Source of the DNA: Axinella damicornis
Lineage: Eukaryota; Porifera; Demospongiae; Axinellida; Axinellidae
NCBI GenBank assembly: GCA_963931865.1
Contig: OZ007507.1
Coordinates: 7,995,847 to 8,059,846 of the forward strand
Direction of reading: 5' to 3'
DNA: 64,000 nt
A program made the translations under genes and the position numbers. The notes below the pieces were generated by a model. It searched no databases, was not told the origin of the DNA, and was given only the letters and a program-made list of their open reading frames with translations. Positions 53,746 to 64,000 of the stretch are shown here, piece after piece. Position 1 is the first letter of the stretch; every line of letters begins with the position of its first letter.

Positions 53746-53933
53746 CTGCAGCTTACATGGCAATGAAGTATGAAATAGTCTTGTGTTCAAAAGGGAGCTG
53801 AAATCAACAGTAATCACTTTGCCAGATAATTCAACCATGGCTGAAGACTGGGAACAACTACTGTAGCATAGTTGAATGTGGAACAGGAAATACATGTTAG
53901 TGCAACTGTTTACTGTTTGGCTAGACAGACCTA

Positions 53934-54201
53934 GCAAGGGGAGGTCACACCAACAAGCACCACAGTCACAGCTGCGACCACGCTCGGTCAACCCGTATAC
54001 TAAGGAAGTGGTGGAGTTGCTACGCATTCTTCCGTATACTATCGCAAAGTCAACGGTCAAAGCCTGAAAACCAGCGCAGTCAACAGTCAAAGCCTCGAAA
54101 ATCAGCGCAGTCAACTGTCAAGCAGCGCAAAAGAGCGATCAAAGTTTTGACCCGCGGTCGTAGCTGTGACTGCAGAGTCTGTTGGCGTGACCTCCCCTTG
54201 C
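53934..54201. mobile_element. 268-bp MITE (GCAAGGGGAGGTCAC family)
   Basis: GCAAGGGGAGGTCACACCAA then CACAGTCACAGCTGCGACCA at the left mirrors the right end over about 50 bp. CTA flanks both sides (53,931-53,933 and 54,202-54,204). The interior has three tandem GCGCAGTCAAC(A/G)GTCAAAGC-like units. Related to the MITE in the transposon intron at 37,475. Confidence 0.8.
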
Positions 54202-54209
54202 CTAGTCTT

Positions 54210-57200
54210 GTGCCCAGCCCCGTCTACGCTTGCCTTCGCGGAGAGGGTCTTGTCTTCGATTTCTTCTCACTATACTCATGTGGAATTTGAAACGGCCAAT
54301 GAAATCGAAGAGAAACCTCAGTTGCGCAGAAACCTCGGTCTTCATTAAAAATTCATACTTTTCAGGCAGGAATTTCAGACTGCCAATGAAATCGTAGAGA
54401 ATTCAATTTTGTCTTTATTAGGAGCAAGAAGTTGTAGAAAATTCAAATATTTATCTTGCAATTACGTATATCATTTCAGATTTCACGCATAGGACTTCCG
54501 GTTCTGTCCGGTTTCCGGTAGATAGCTGAGCTATGAATATTAAACAAAGACCGAGAATGTTGCTGAAAGTCACTAGACGGATATTCTGTACACGTTTTCG
54601 GCTGGGCACGAGACTAGTTCCCACCTGGCTGCTCCCACCTTATTCATTGAGCAAGAGCAATCCATTCCATTTTTGGGTCAGGTTACAGCACAGGCACACA
54701 GAAGTGTATACCAGCCAATATTACTTCACTGATAAGATGCGAGGCAAACAACAAGACACATACACTACACAATTGTACAAAGACATTCTTTGACTGTGCT
54801 GATGTGTTGGCAGCTGCTGTTCTTCTGTACTTACTGTATAGCGGGTTATTTTCATCGGGTGCCAATTTTCGTTATTTTCATGACTCAACGACAAGTCACG
54901 AAATTTTCCACCCACTAAATTTTCAACCCGTGCAACACGTAGCTAGCTAGGTGCCGTCGCTGTACGGCTCTTCGTAGCTGTACCTGCGTGACTGCATCCC
55001 GTTGACAGTGTCCTCCATTGACAGGATCCTCTATCACCAGCTGTCCATCGTGTTGTAATTGAGATGACTGGACCCCAAACAAAAGAGCAAACACACCTCC
55101 TCGTGGTCCTCTCTGCCAGCTCAAAGTCTCCACACACCTGCATACACAAACAAGGCAACATCACACTACTCACGCCAAGAACAATTATATACAAGTTACA
55201 TGTATTTCAGCCTATGCTAACAGTTCCTTCAGCTCTGCTCCAGTGCCGTAGTATCAGCTCCACCCCTCCATCTCTTTCCAATTCTAAAACTCCGTACAGG
55301 ACGTGCACGACTCATTTCCAAACGCTATGCTCAAAATCAGTTAGATGCCTCGACCGGGATCTACACGAGTTAGAAACCCTCAGGCCCTCACTATGCTCGG
55401 GACACTACAGCCTCAGGCCTTGGGTTTTCCAACATGAAATTTAGGACAAATCCTTTCCTACTTCATTTGGGATTAAACTTCCACAAATTCTGCACAACCA
55501 ATGCTTATGATTGATTGGGTACATGTACACCATTGCATGCACACTTCAAAACAAGTGAGGTGAGACCACATTTGCATATCTATCAGTGTATTCTGTGAGT
55601 CGTATTCGCAGTGAAGTAGAGAGAATCGCTCTTCGTCACTGCTCGGATACGTTTACATAAAGGATGATTCAACTGACTTTCACCTCAAAACTGCCACCTC
55701 AATAACAGATTGGCAGCTCTCGTAAGTTATTGGTTTAGCCTATTGGCATTGCTCACCACTGTTCTTCCATAACTGACAGCACCACACTTGCAGTTGCCTC
55801 AGAAACTGGATAAAACAAATGAAAGAAACAAGCGGGAAGTGAGGCAAATGATCGTGCAGTGTGAGGTGGGAATCTTGGCTAATCTATGTGGTTATTGGGC
55901 CACGCACGTAAATTAAGTGTACGAACCTCAGGGACAATGTGCAAATAAGAACATCAACTCGTGCTCACTATGCAAGTGTGCAGGGGCACTCACACAGCAA
56001 ATGTTGTCCTTACTATAATACCTGACTGCTATTTATAACATAGCTCCAAAGTTACTTGGTGTGCTGTGCGAGTATATAGTAGTGAGCTAGCATGCTTGAT
56101 CGAATGTCTCTTGCAGCTGGCAACAGGAGCACATACTCTCATTATGCACTTCCTGCGAGGCTCTTCTGCGTGCATTCGTGTATGCAGCAAGATTGGTAAA
56201 AATGGAAGCTGTTTTGGGATCAATTAACCACTATAGCTAGGAAGCCAATGTATTTTGATATGCTATAATTATAGCATTCACTAGCCTCATTCCCAGGCTT
56301 ATCCCCAATGAGGCTAGCATTCACCACTCTCCACAGAAGTTACTGTGCTACTAAGGAAGTGGTGTCATCAAGATACAAGCAAACACCTCACCAGGTGTGG
56401 GTGGAGGCCTGGCACTTAGCAACGCCCACTTGTGGTTTACATGAAAGGTTATCAGTCTGTATTTCTGAATGTGAATAGTAGTAAGTCTTGAGTCCTACTG
56501 TAACAAGACACAAATTGTCTCGGCGGTTTGCTTGCAAGGCTGATACAAGTGTTGGACATTACAGATGGTTTAACAAGATTTGCTCGGTAACTAGCTATAG
56601 CTCTGAGATTAGATCAAATCTTGGCGCAGGCTGCCGTACTGATGAAAGACTTTACAGTGTGTCAACAGGCAAATACGTCACAATTTGTTGCACCAATAGA
56701 CACATACGATGGACAAACTTCAATGAAAGGCGCACTGGTCATACCTTTGACTTGGACTGAAAAAGTATACACAAGCACACAGACAAAGTGGCTTGAAGAG
56801 AAGACTTAGACTAAATTTAATTTGCAATGGAGGAATACTGATGTAGTCTACGAGCATCTAGCTAGCTACACGTTGCCTACGTTGGTCAGTGGTTTCTCGT
56901 TAACCGTCTCCTCTCTCGGTCAGCTCGCAGTCGTTGCTCTCTCTGTTCCGGACTCTCTTGTTCAGGCCTTCTTTGCCGTTGCCTTTCCCAGTCAGCTTGT
57001 GTAGTCTGCGTTCTTGGTGCTCCTCAGACGATCATTCTTGCGTATCATACCTTGTAATCCGACTTCTTGCTGTTTTAAGCCTCTCTTGCTGAAGTGATCT
57101 TGTTTGTCTTTTTAGTTGTCTAGCACAGTAGGGTGCGGCCACATGCACATTACTAGTTAGTAAGTCCATAGCGCATGCACTTCAGCTATGTGGACAGACA

Positions 57201-57300
57201 GACATATATGTACCCAGCACTGTGTCTCGGTGCTTCGGTGCCAAGACAAAAAGATGTTTTGATAGGTTAGCAAGATATACTATTGCCCTTCTCGATCAAG
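54210..57300. other. No supported gene
   Basis: Open frames are short. At 54,955-55,140 (minus) there is weakly coding-like sequence ending SRRYSYEEPYSDGT-stop, possibly a tyrosine-rich C-terminal tail, but no upstream exon supports it. A minimal GTTCCCAG-family copy sits at 56,282-56,316. Confidence 0.4.
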
Positions 57301-57303
57301 ACA

Positions 57304-57525
57304 GGAGGGAGGAGGAGGAGGGGGGAGGAGGAAGGAGGGAAGAGGAGGGAGAGGGAGGAGGAGGGAGGAGGAGGGAGGAGGGAGGAGGAAGGAGGAGGGG
57401 GAGGAAGGAGGAGGGAGGAGGAGGAGGGGAGGAGGGAGGAGGGAGGAGGGGGAAGAAGAAGGGAGGAGGAGGAGGGGGGAGGAGGAGGAGGAGGGAGAAG
57501 GGATCGAGGAGGAGAGAGGTGTGCC
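57304..57525. repeat. (GGA)n polypurine tract
   Basis: About 220 bp of GGAGGAGGGA-type purine sequence ends 10 bp before the Harbinger element. Open frames in it are artefacts. Confidence 0.95.
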
Positions 57526-57735
57526 TGATTGCTTAGACCCCGTTTACACTGGCATCCGAAAGCGTGCCGGCACGCTTCCATTTGTCGGTGTAAACGCAAA
57601 TGAACCGTGCCGAACCGTGCTGGCACGGCATGGTTGAGAGTGCCGTGCCAGCACAGTTAACGCGGCGCACGGCGCGCTTACGCGGAATAGCGCGCGCCGC
57701 GTTACGCGGTGGCATTACAATTTAAGCAGGTGTAA

Positions 57736-58534
57736 GTGCAATGCACAATAGCTATCCGTTGGACAGAGGAAGAAACGCTGAAGCTAATCGAGCTATGGGG
57801 TGAGGACAATGTGCAAGCACAGCTTGAGGGTTGCAAGAGAAATGCACAAGTTTTTGAGAGAATTTCATGCGAGATGAAGGACATTGGGTATGATCGGACC
57901 GGAGTGCAGTGCAGAGAAAAGATAAAGAAACTGAGGGGGGAGTATAAGAAAATCAAGGACAAGAAAGGCAAGACAGGGGAAGGAAACAAGCCTTGGAAGT
58001 ATTTTGAATATTTAGACAGTGTGCTGGGGCATAAGCCTGCTACCTGTCCACCAATTGTTGTGGACACCTCAAGTACATGTACAGCTGTGGAAGATGATGA
58101 GACATTGGAGGAAGAAGTTGCATCAGCGATCCAGGGTGATGAACAAACCGCAAATTGGGAGACTGGTACTTCTGCAGCTACCCCTGGATCATCTCGATCC
58201 AGCACACCTACTTTTCCTCCAGCCAAAAAAGCTAGGAAAACATCATAAACCGAAAAATCAGTACAGGCTGTGCGTGAGGTCGTAGATCAGCTCCTTGAAT
58301 TCCACAAGGAAGCTGAGATCAGGCGAGGAAAAGGTGGCAGAAAGGGAGGACCAGCGCCGACAAGAAGAATTTCTTCTTCTGAGGCAGATGATGTCAATGG
58401 TTGCACGCCCCGGTCATAACAGCTTCACGTCATCCTCCAGTATACCTACTCAGCTATACCCGATGGGAAGATCACTGGATCCACTGGATCCACTGTACCA
58501 CACTCATTACAATCCTGAGGACTATCAACAGTAG
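57736..58534 (+). pseudogene. Harbinger Myb/SANT-like accessory gene
   Basis: The main frame (57,736-58,248) reads RWTEEETLKLIELWGEDNVQ ... RNAQVFERISCEMKDIGYDR and TGVQCREKIKKLRGEYKKIK, a trihelix Myb/SANT-like domain, then an acidic/Ser-Thr linker and a basic KKARKTS. TAA at 58,246 is followed in frame by TEKSVQAVREVVDQLLEFHK, so the stop looks like a nonsense change. A further one-base shift at about 58,322 leads to EEKVAEREDQRRQEEFLLLR, the usual C-terminal helix, ending at 58,534. No in-frame ATG precedes the domain; TAA lies immediately upstream of GTG 57,736. In Harbinger elements this protein carries the transposase to the nucleus and binds the ends. Confidence 0.75.
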
Positions 58535-58728
58535 TAGATACTTACATGTATATTATACTCAGTGTTTCTCCCGGGTGCTCCCCCTCATTATTATTATTTG
58601 GTGGAGGAGGACATCACGACGTTATAATCTGCATGGAAGTACAATCATAAATATACAGTTTAAGGGGTATTAAAGTATTGCACAAGTGCACATCTGATCT
58701 TCTTTGGCCTGTCTGCTCCACCATTATC

Positions 58729-59097
58729 TCAATGTAGTACTGAGGATGGTTGTGGTTCATGTTCATCATTGTCCTGTAGCCAGCTATTGTTAAAAGATTC
58801 ATGTATCTCACACATATTGTGAAGAACGCAGCAAGCTGAAATCACCATGGGAATGTTGCTGATATCCATCTCGTTTTTTTTCATTAGCCGACGCCATCTT
58901 CCCTTGAGTTGTCCATATGCAATTTCTGCGACAACACGTGCTCGTGATATCCGATAGTTATACGATTCTTGCTGACCACTTAGATGAGAGTTATGGGGAA
59001 AAGGTTTCATAAGCCGATGAGAGTTATGGGGAAAAGGTTTCATAAGCCAAGTAAGTAATGGATAGGCAGAATCTCCAAGTAAAAATAATGGAACATT
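58729..59097 (-). pseudogene. Harbinger transposase, C-terminal part (frame 2)
   Basis: After a one-base shift near 59,095-59,100 the frame reads IHNVPLFLLGDSAYPLLTWL, then MKPFPHNSHRL and MKPFPHNSHLSGQQ, then RARVVAEIAYGQLKGRWRRL and ISACCVLHNMCE. The Glu of VAEIAYGQLKGRW is the third catalytic residue. MKPFPHNSH appears twice because of an exact 33-bp tandem duplication (58,983-59,048); it adds 11 residues without breaking frame. Confidence 0.8.
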
Positions 59098-59715
59098 GTG
59101 GATGCAGGTAACAAAGTTCCAGTAACTGCTTTATGATATAAGGAAGAGTTCGCCAGAACACGTGCGTCATGTACACTGCCGGGCCAGCCTACATTAATGT
59201 CAATAAAATGGTATCTGTGATCCACAACTCCTTGTAGAATGATTGAGTACCACCCTTTTCTATTATAATAATCGGTGTGCTGTTCCTTGGGTCCCAGAAT
59301 CGGTATGTGCGAACCATCAATAGCACCCACGCACTGAGGTACTCCCCAGGAATTTTCAAAGCCTTCAACAATGTCATTTAATTCGTCACCTGATGGAAAG
59401 GAAATGTATTGGCGTAATATCACCTTGAGAATAGCTTTGCATACCTCTTTCACGATGACACACACAGTTGATCTTGCTATGCCAAAAAGATGTGCAATTG
59501 TGCGGTACTCTCCTGGGGTGGCAAGGTACCATAATGTAATCGCAACTCGCTTTTCCACGGGAATAGCTTGTCGGTAATTTGTGTCCATGTGCTGAATTTC
59601 TGGACGTAACTGTTCACAGAGATGGAGGTAAGTCTGCCGGCTCATGGGAAAATTCTCTATCCAATCGCGATCGTTAAAAGTCCTCAATACTATGAACGAC
59701 CACCAGTTGTCAGAC
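59040..59715 (-). pseudogene. Harbinger transposase, exon 2 (DDE motifs 1 and 2)
   Basis: The acceptor TTCTGTCCTACAG precedes SDNWWSFIVLRTFNDRDWIE then NFPMSRQTYLHLCEQLRPEI. It continues through a helix-turn-helix-like EYRTIAHLFGIARSTVCVIV. GVPQCVGAIDGSHIPILGPK holds catalytic Asp 1, YYNRKGWYSIILQGVVDHRY follows, and NVGWPGSVHDARVL holds Asp 2. The frame closes at 59,040 after LPASTMFH, where the true continuation is in the next frame. WW...NF-x-MS is a standard Harbinger N-terminus. Confidence 0.85.
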
Positions 59716-59778
59716 CTGTAGGACAGAAATTAAGTATTCTAGTCAATGCTCCTCGACATCCGGATCCACGTCAGTGTG

Positions 59779-59781
<3 letters not shown>

Positions 59782-59857
<76 letters not shown>
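59782..59857. repeat. (TG)n microsatellite
   Basis: About 38 TG dinucleotides in the transposase intron. VCVCVC frames are artefacts. Confidence 0.97.
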
Positions 59858-59858
<1 letters not shown>

Positions 59859-59888
59859 TCTGTGCCAGTGTGTGTCGTATGCATTTAC

Positions 59889-60121
59889 CTGGGTAGAGAC
59901 CATAAACGCCTCTCTGTAGAGCGCAGTATGACTGGTAATGTCGTAGCAAGTGCTACTGCCGAAATTTCCATTCGCCTCCGTGTCAGAGCTGCTCTCATCG
60001 CTCTAGATCGCCTTCTTGACATCCTCGCTGCTGCTGTATCCCTGCTTCTACAACACTGCAACTTCCACCTTGCTATGAAGAAGGTCACCAGCAGGGCAAA
60101 CGACTCTAGTTCAATGTCCAT
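59889..60121 (-). CDS. Harbinger transposase, exon 1
   Basis: Starts MDIELESFALLVTFFIARWK with an ATG at 60,121 and ends TCTACCCAG/GTAAATG; the split Arg codon joins exon 2 in frame (WSLPR-SDNWW). It holds an Arg-rich stretch (MSRRRSRAMRAALTRRRMEI), a likely nuclear signal. The 173-bp intron contains a (TG)n microsatellite. Confidence 0.6.
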
Positions 60122-60924
60122 TTCGATACGCGATGTCGAGCAAATTGAAGTTACGTTCGTAAAGTGCGCGCATAGCTATGGTACGCGGTACGGCGCGGCC
60201 GGCTGGAATGCCAGCTGGCCGGCCGTGGCACGATTGCGCATTGCACAGTGTGAACGGTGCCCAGCACAATTGTAGCGCGCCGTGCCGTGCCGTGCTACAC
60301 AACCGCGCCCGGTGTAAACACAATCTTAGACCATTGCCTGACTGATCAATGATGGATTCACTGAGTGTTGACTCACATACTCAAGTAACTGAGACAGACT
60401 TACTAAAACATTACAGGAGATTGCTGAATATACAGACTGAGTGATGAATTACCTCAATGGCAGGTATTCTGTTGCGCCAGAGTACCTCCAGTCTGACAAG
60501 GGTTATGAGTCCATCAATGCGTGCTGGTATAGAGGTAGAGGGGTTTACACAGTGTTTCAAGCAAGCCCTCAATGTTCTGCAGAGAGGATAAACCCTATAG
60601 CACCCATCTTCTAGAAGCAGTTGAACCATTAATTCCTCTGTATACATACGGTAGCCTTGCTGCTTGGTGTGTGGCTTCAACAATATTGTCTGAGGGTCAA
60701 CTAGTACCTCAATTGCTCCCTCGCATATCCATAGTTCCTTGAGGTAGGCATGCCCACAACGCGGGGAAACCCGAAGAAAAAGATCTTGAGTTGCTTCACC
60801 TTCATGCCCTCACCCAGTTGCAGCTTGTCATAGTTATTGTACACTGTGTGTGTGTGTGCATGCGTGTGTGCATTGTGTATGTGTGCGTGTGAGTGTGTGT
60901 GTGATGTGTGCACAGTACAGTATT

Positions 60925-61410
60925 ATGTGTATATTTGTCTACCTCCTTCATGCTCAATACACATGTACGCATACACTGAATTGTACATGCTACCTCCCCC
61001 TAGCTATCTGCTTCCTTGTGCTGTACTGGGACTCCCAGGCAAACCAGTTGCAACACATTAAGATATTTTGTATCATTAGCTATGGGAATACATGTATGTG
61101 CATGTGGTCAACAAGCAATCAGCAGTCAATATAATTTGCATGCAGCTGTGAGTGGGAATCAGTGAACTGAAGGTGGATACTCTGCAGTGCATGCTAGTAA
61201 TTATGTGCAGAACTGAGCAGGCAGCTCTCTACATGATTATAGTCTAGTCACATGTCGTGCAAGTAGATAGTGCGCATTAATTAAAATCATTGCGATATCA
61301 GGCAATGTCAGGGTGGGCTCACCAGCTCTCTGAGTATTGCCTCGTCGTCATCCCCATCCGTGGGGTTCCCCATCTGGGAGATTTCTTTGGGCCCACCAAT
61401 TCCGCATCTC
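60925..61410 (-). repeat. Inverted segmental duplication, right copy
   Basis: Reverse complement of 31,400-31,735 plus 32,205-32,305. It lacks the THAP-bearing insert, so it shows the empty site at about 61,010. Confidence 0.75.
61323..61373 (-). CDS. Duplicated 17-codon exon, copy 2
   Basis: MGNPTDGDDDEAILREL between ATCTCCCAG and GAGCTG/GTGAGC. Upstream sequence stays open (GGPKEIS), so the exon may extend. See copy 1 at 31,439. Confidence 0.5.
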
Positions 61411-62097
61411 CAGCTGCGGCCACACATGCCAGTTAGTACGTATTACAGGCAATTGCTGATTAGACGTTGCTACAGTAACATGCCCCGGGTGTAGTGGGAG
61501 GGGCTGGACGGCTAATCAAATTGTAATAGGTCTAACTATGCAGTTGTGATGTCACACTCCTTTGGTTGTAAGTTAAAAGCACTCTGTATATCTGGAAAAC
61601 TAGTAACGCAAATAGCCTGCGATGGCTGGGCACGAGACTACTGGGGTCCAGACTAGCTAAACCAATGATCGCGTTTGCAGATCAGATAGTCAATTCAGTA
61701 CATAGATGGCTCAGAGAATATTCACAGGCCAAGCAACAGCCAAGGTGATCCTTTGATCTGCTGAGACTTGAGAAAATAACAACCACTTCGGTAAAGTTTA
61801 GAATTGCAGAAAAGGATAGTCACCGTAGCTGAGCGTATTGTGGTAGGACCTGCATGCAGTCTGTAGGAGTATTGCCTTGTTTGCAGGCCTTCTTCATCTG
61901 GAGTTATTAATCACTTAGTGATGAAAAGCTGTTGGTATGGAAGGCCTTGGCACATGTTGGTCCTGATCGTGTGTCACAGTATGCTGAGTGATCCAGCTAG
62001 TACAGCAATCTTAGCGATCAAAAACTGGAGGTGTAGAAGGCCTGGAAGCAAGGCTAATATAAATAGCATCCCTCCATGTGCTTGAGTTCACTGCACA

Positions 62098-62265
62098 ATG
62101 TTTTTTTGTTGTTGTATGCAGTGCTACAGTTGCACTGTGCAGCAGACAGCTGAGCTTTGAAGAGTGGTGTGTTGAGTATGGCATAACGTATGGAACCCAA
62201 GAGGAGCAAAACGTTAGGGAAAGGGTGTTCTACCAGAATGCAGACCTTGTGGAGGCATTAAACAG
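62098..62265 (+). CDS. Cathepsin-like cysteine protease, exon 1
   Basis: The likely start ATG at 62,098 is followed by seven T. With six, it would read MFFVVVCSATVALCSRQLSF, a good signal peptide leading into EEWCVEYGITYGTQEEQNVR and ERVFYQNADLVEALNR. As written, the open frame lacks an ATG at that place (GTG at 62,078). E-x-W-C-x-x-Y-x-x-x-Y-x-x-x-E-E-x-x-R-x-x-V-F-x-x-N is the I29 inhibitor propeptide of papain-family proteases. It ends AAACAG/GTACTG. Confidence 0.75.
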
Positions 62266-62479
62266 GTACTGTCCTAGCTAGAATGTTTGTTTGCATAGAT
62301 TTTGGTATGAGTGAAGGTAAAATGTCGTACATGTACTTTAGTATGTTTGTCTCACGTACTTCACGCTTCTGAACGTGCAATAGCAAAGAATGACCATGTT
62401 TCAAGGGGTGGTTACTCCCACATCACAGTGTACCTCCCACCACAACTTACATGGCAATTAAGAGCATGCACTTCCCGTC

Positions 62480-62950
62480 TGGATGCTGAATTACAGCGTT
62501 CTGATTGGTCGACCACTTCCCTCATTCAGAGATGTGACCTTCACACTGAACCAGTTTGCTGACATGAGTACGGCTGACTTTAAACACAAAATCCTCATGC
62601 CCCCTCGCCCTCCCCCCAAGCTGCCTCCATATCGCTATGCCCTTCATTCCACTGGTACCCCACCTCCCAACTCCTTTGACTGGAGAGAGAAGGGCGTGGT
62701 TACAAGTGTGAAGGACCAGGGCTCTGTGGGATGCTGAATTACAGTGGTTGACCATGCAGAGATGTGACCTTCACACTGAATCAGTTTGCTGACATGAGTA
62801 CGGCTGACTTTAAACACAAAATCCTCGCCCTCCCCCCAAGCTGCCTCCATATCGTTATGCCCTTCATTCCACCGGTACCCCACCTCCCAACTCCTTTGAC
62901 TAGAGAGAGAAGGGCGTGGTTACAAGTGTGAAGGACCAGAGCTCTGTGGG
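62480..62950 (+). repeat. Tandem duplication of a protease exon
   Basis: 62,480-62,730 and 62,731-62,950 begin ATGCTGAATTACAG and end GGACCAG(A/G)GCTCTGTGGG. The second copy lacks about 30 bp in total. The unit includes the end of the upstream intron, the acceptor and most of the exon but no donor. Confidence 0.85.
62530..62730 (+). pseudogene. Cathepsin-like protease, exon 2 copy 1 (no donor)
   Basis: After CTCATTCAG it reads DVTFTLNQFADMSTADFKHK, then a proline-rich cleavage region, [20 protein letters not shown] and QGSVG. NxFAD is the end of the propeptide and FDWRxKG-V-V-T-x-V-K-x-QGxVGSC marks the mature enzyme's start. The exon breaks off at G-C-stop where the second copy begins. Confidence 0.75.
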
Positions 62951-63073
62951 ATCCTGTTGGGCATTTAGCACTGTGGAGATCGTAGAGGGCCAGTGGGCAA
63001 TGGCAGGGAGCAACCTCACTTCATTGTCAGCTGAGCAGCTGGTGGACTGTGATGCAACCTATGACCCAGATAA
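62760..63073 (+). pseudogene. Cathepsin-like protease, exon 2 copy 2 (in-frame TAG)
   Basis: It repeats DVTFTLNQFADMSTADFKHK, loses about ten residues, then PPPNSFD-stop-REKG: TGG is TAG here (Trp to stop at 62,901). It continues [20 protein letters not shown] then [20 protein letters not shown] and [12 protein letters not shown], with the active-site Cys in GSCWAFS, to a GATAA/GTACGT donor. It carries the catalytic Cys but has the stop; copy 1 has the Trp but no catalytic part. Confidence 0.75.
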
Positions 63074-63714
63074 GTACGTAATGAATGAGCCAATGCGTAT
63101 GTGTTGTGTCCGATTTCATCCCTCTCTCTTCCCCTACCCATGGATCCAAGAAAGGGGCAGTATATCATTCTTGAAGTGCATGCTTTGTGCCTTCATACGT
63201 AGAGTCTGTGAAGGAGTCACAAAGCACGGAAATTATTTCACTGTCATCTTTACAGTTGTCAGGAAGGGCTCTCATGGTAACTTGGTGCTTTCCACTGCCC
63301 TGCTACTACTTTCTGCTTCCGTTTCGTGTCTTTCTCTGCACTGTTCGGTGATAATTTGTGCAATCAGAATGTATTATAGTAAACTAGCTAGGGGCATGCC
63401 CATAGGCGTACCAGTCAGTGAAAGGGTGGGCTACAACCCCCGTAGCCCCCCTGGATCCGCCCCTGCCCCTGGTGTTAGTGTGGAAGCAGTACAGTCATTT
63501 AATATTTGGAAGTCAGGAGGATAGGTGGAGCAGCTCTATACGCCTGACTCTCAGCCTGTACTGCTGCCAGAGTGGGGGGAAGAGGGAGCTGGAAGGAAGA
63601 ACACAGCTACAACTTGTACCATCGCACTCCAATCACAGTACAAAAGCAACAGAGACAGATAAACATACTGTGCAGTGTAGTATTCATTCTGCCCCCTCAC
63701 AGTGTATTTCTGTT

Positions 63715-63751
63715 GCTCTCATACATACATACATACATACATACATACATA
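63715..63751. repeat. (TACA)n microsatellite
   Basis: About nine CATA units immediately upstream of the last protease exon. Confidence 0.95.
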
Positions 63752-63762
63752 GCTTGCACCAG

Positions 63763-63819
63763 GATTGCAACGTGTTTGGAGGGTGGCCGTACCTGGCCTA
63801 CCAGTACATCGAGAAAGCA
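63763..63819 (+). CDS. Cathepsin-like protease, exon 3
   Basis: It lies between TTGCACCAG and AAAGCA/GTAAGT and reads DCNVFGGWPYLAYQYIEKA. In the family this is D-x-x-x-x-GC-x-GG-x-P-x-x-A-x-x-Y. Exons with the catalytic His and Asn lie beyond the window. Confidence 0.7.
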
Positions 63820-63908
63820 GTAAGTTTCAAGTTTAAGTCTGTAGATATTCAATTCCTTATGCAAGTGCAGAGGTATAAATGGCTTAGCCTTGTTACCAGT
63901 GAACAGCT

Positions 63909-63961
63909 TAGCCTTGTTTCCAATTTTTGTTCGCGCATGGGAGAGCCTGGGAACGAGGCTA
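63909..63961. mobile_element. MITE of the GTTCCCAG family
   Basis: TA-GCCTTGTTTCCAATTTTTG ... GAGCCTGGGAACGAGGC-TA. A second TA-GCCTTGTTACCAG start at 63,894 makes a nested or duplicated left end. Confidence 0.6.
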
Positions 63962-64000
63962 TAAATAGCTTGGACCTCTGAGATTCCTTGAGCCTGTACT

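Larger units (their letters stand above)
57536..60325. mobile_element. PIF/Harbinger DNA transposon, complete ends, 2.79 kb
   Basis: TTA on both sides (57,533-57,535 and 60,326-60,328) is the classical 3-bp Harbinger target. The left end is GACCCCGTTTACACTGG; the right end, reverse-complemented, is GATTGTGTTTACACCGG. GC-rich subterminal arrays of CCGTGCC/GGCACGG lie at both ends. Inside are the two expected genes: a Myb/SANT-like protein (plus) and the DDE transposase (minus), in convergent orientation. Both contain disabling changes, so this copy is probably not autonomous. Confidence 0.88.

Noticed and set aside
54915..55194. Minus-strand frames of 72-84 codons
   Set aside because: They look faintly coding, but three frames compete and no neighbouring exon supports any of them.

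Overview
The window looks like intron-rich metazoan nuclear DNA, most likely from a sponge. That placement is an inference. It rests on single-domain exons with canonical GT..AG (or GC..AG) borders, animal-type genes (SZT2, Tudor-domain, ACP7-like, papain-type protease, mitochondrial aconitase), short introns, and a dense load of small inverted-repeat elements. No bacterial operons, rRNA, tRNA or CRISPR array were recognised. Most host genes are visible only as scattered exons, so each host gene is listed exon by exon where the splice sites and reading frame support it.

Layout. 0-1 kb: a minus-strand TTF-type zinc-finger ORF. 1.8-2.3 kb and 9.8-10.25 kb: two inverted copies of a composite repeat with an internal minisatellite. 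4-9 kb: exons of an unidentified plus-strand gene among MITEs. 14.7-17.3 kb: a possible TIR element. 18.5-23.8 kb: a PH-domain exon, then eight exons of a mitochondrial aconitase-like gene that carries a stop and several frame-breaking indels. The aconitase homology ends just before a DIRS/gag-like fragment (24.2-24.6 kb). 25.3-25.9 kb: a possible PIG-X-like gene. 26.9-31.5 kb: LRR and coiled-coil exons, with piggyBac-type and TA-type MITEs. 31.4-32.3 kb: one half of an inverted duplication whose partner is at 60.9-61.4 kb. 34.9-40.5 kb: a 5.6-kb TIR-bounded transposon with one large intron-containing gene. 41.9-43.1 kb: an ACP7-like purple acid phosphatase (minus). 43.4-46.6 kb: the C-terminal part of an SZT2-like gene (plus). 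48.6-50.8 kb: a Tudor-domain gene (minus). 52.3-52.7 kb: minus-strand exons of uncertain, possibly helicase, identity. 57.5-60.3 kb: a full-length but decayed Harbinger element. 62.1-63.8 kb: a cathepsin-like cysteine protease with a duplicated exon.

The strongest candidate for something undescribed is the 34,874-40,503 element. It has 26-bp terminal inverted repeats matching at 25 of 26 positions and a single roughly 1,230-residue gene with one intron. Its acidic motifs and cysteine cluster suggest a DDE-type transposase of a lineage-expanded family that I cannot tie to a named superfamily. A TA-flanked MITE family (GCCTCGTTCCCAGGC...GCCTGGGAACGAGGC) recurs about twenty times and makes up much of the intron and intergenic sequence.

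Many otherwise well conserved coding exons contain one-base frame changes, several at homopolymers. Sequence error is therefore a live alternative to pseudogenisation, except where stops or 8-nt deletions argue for real decay.
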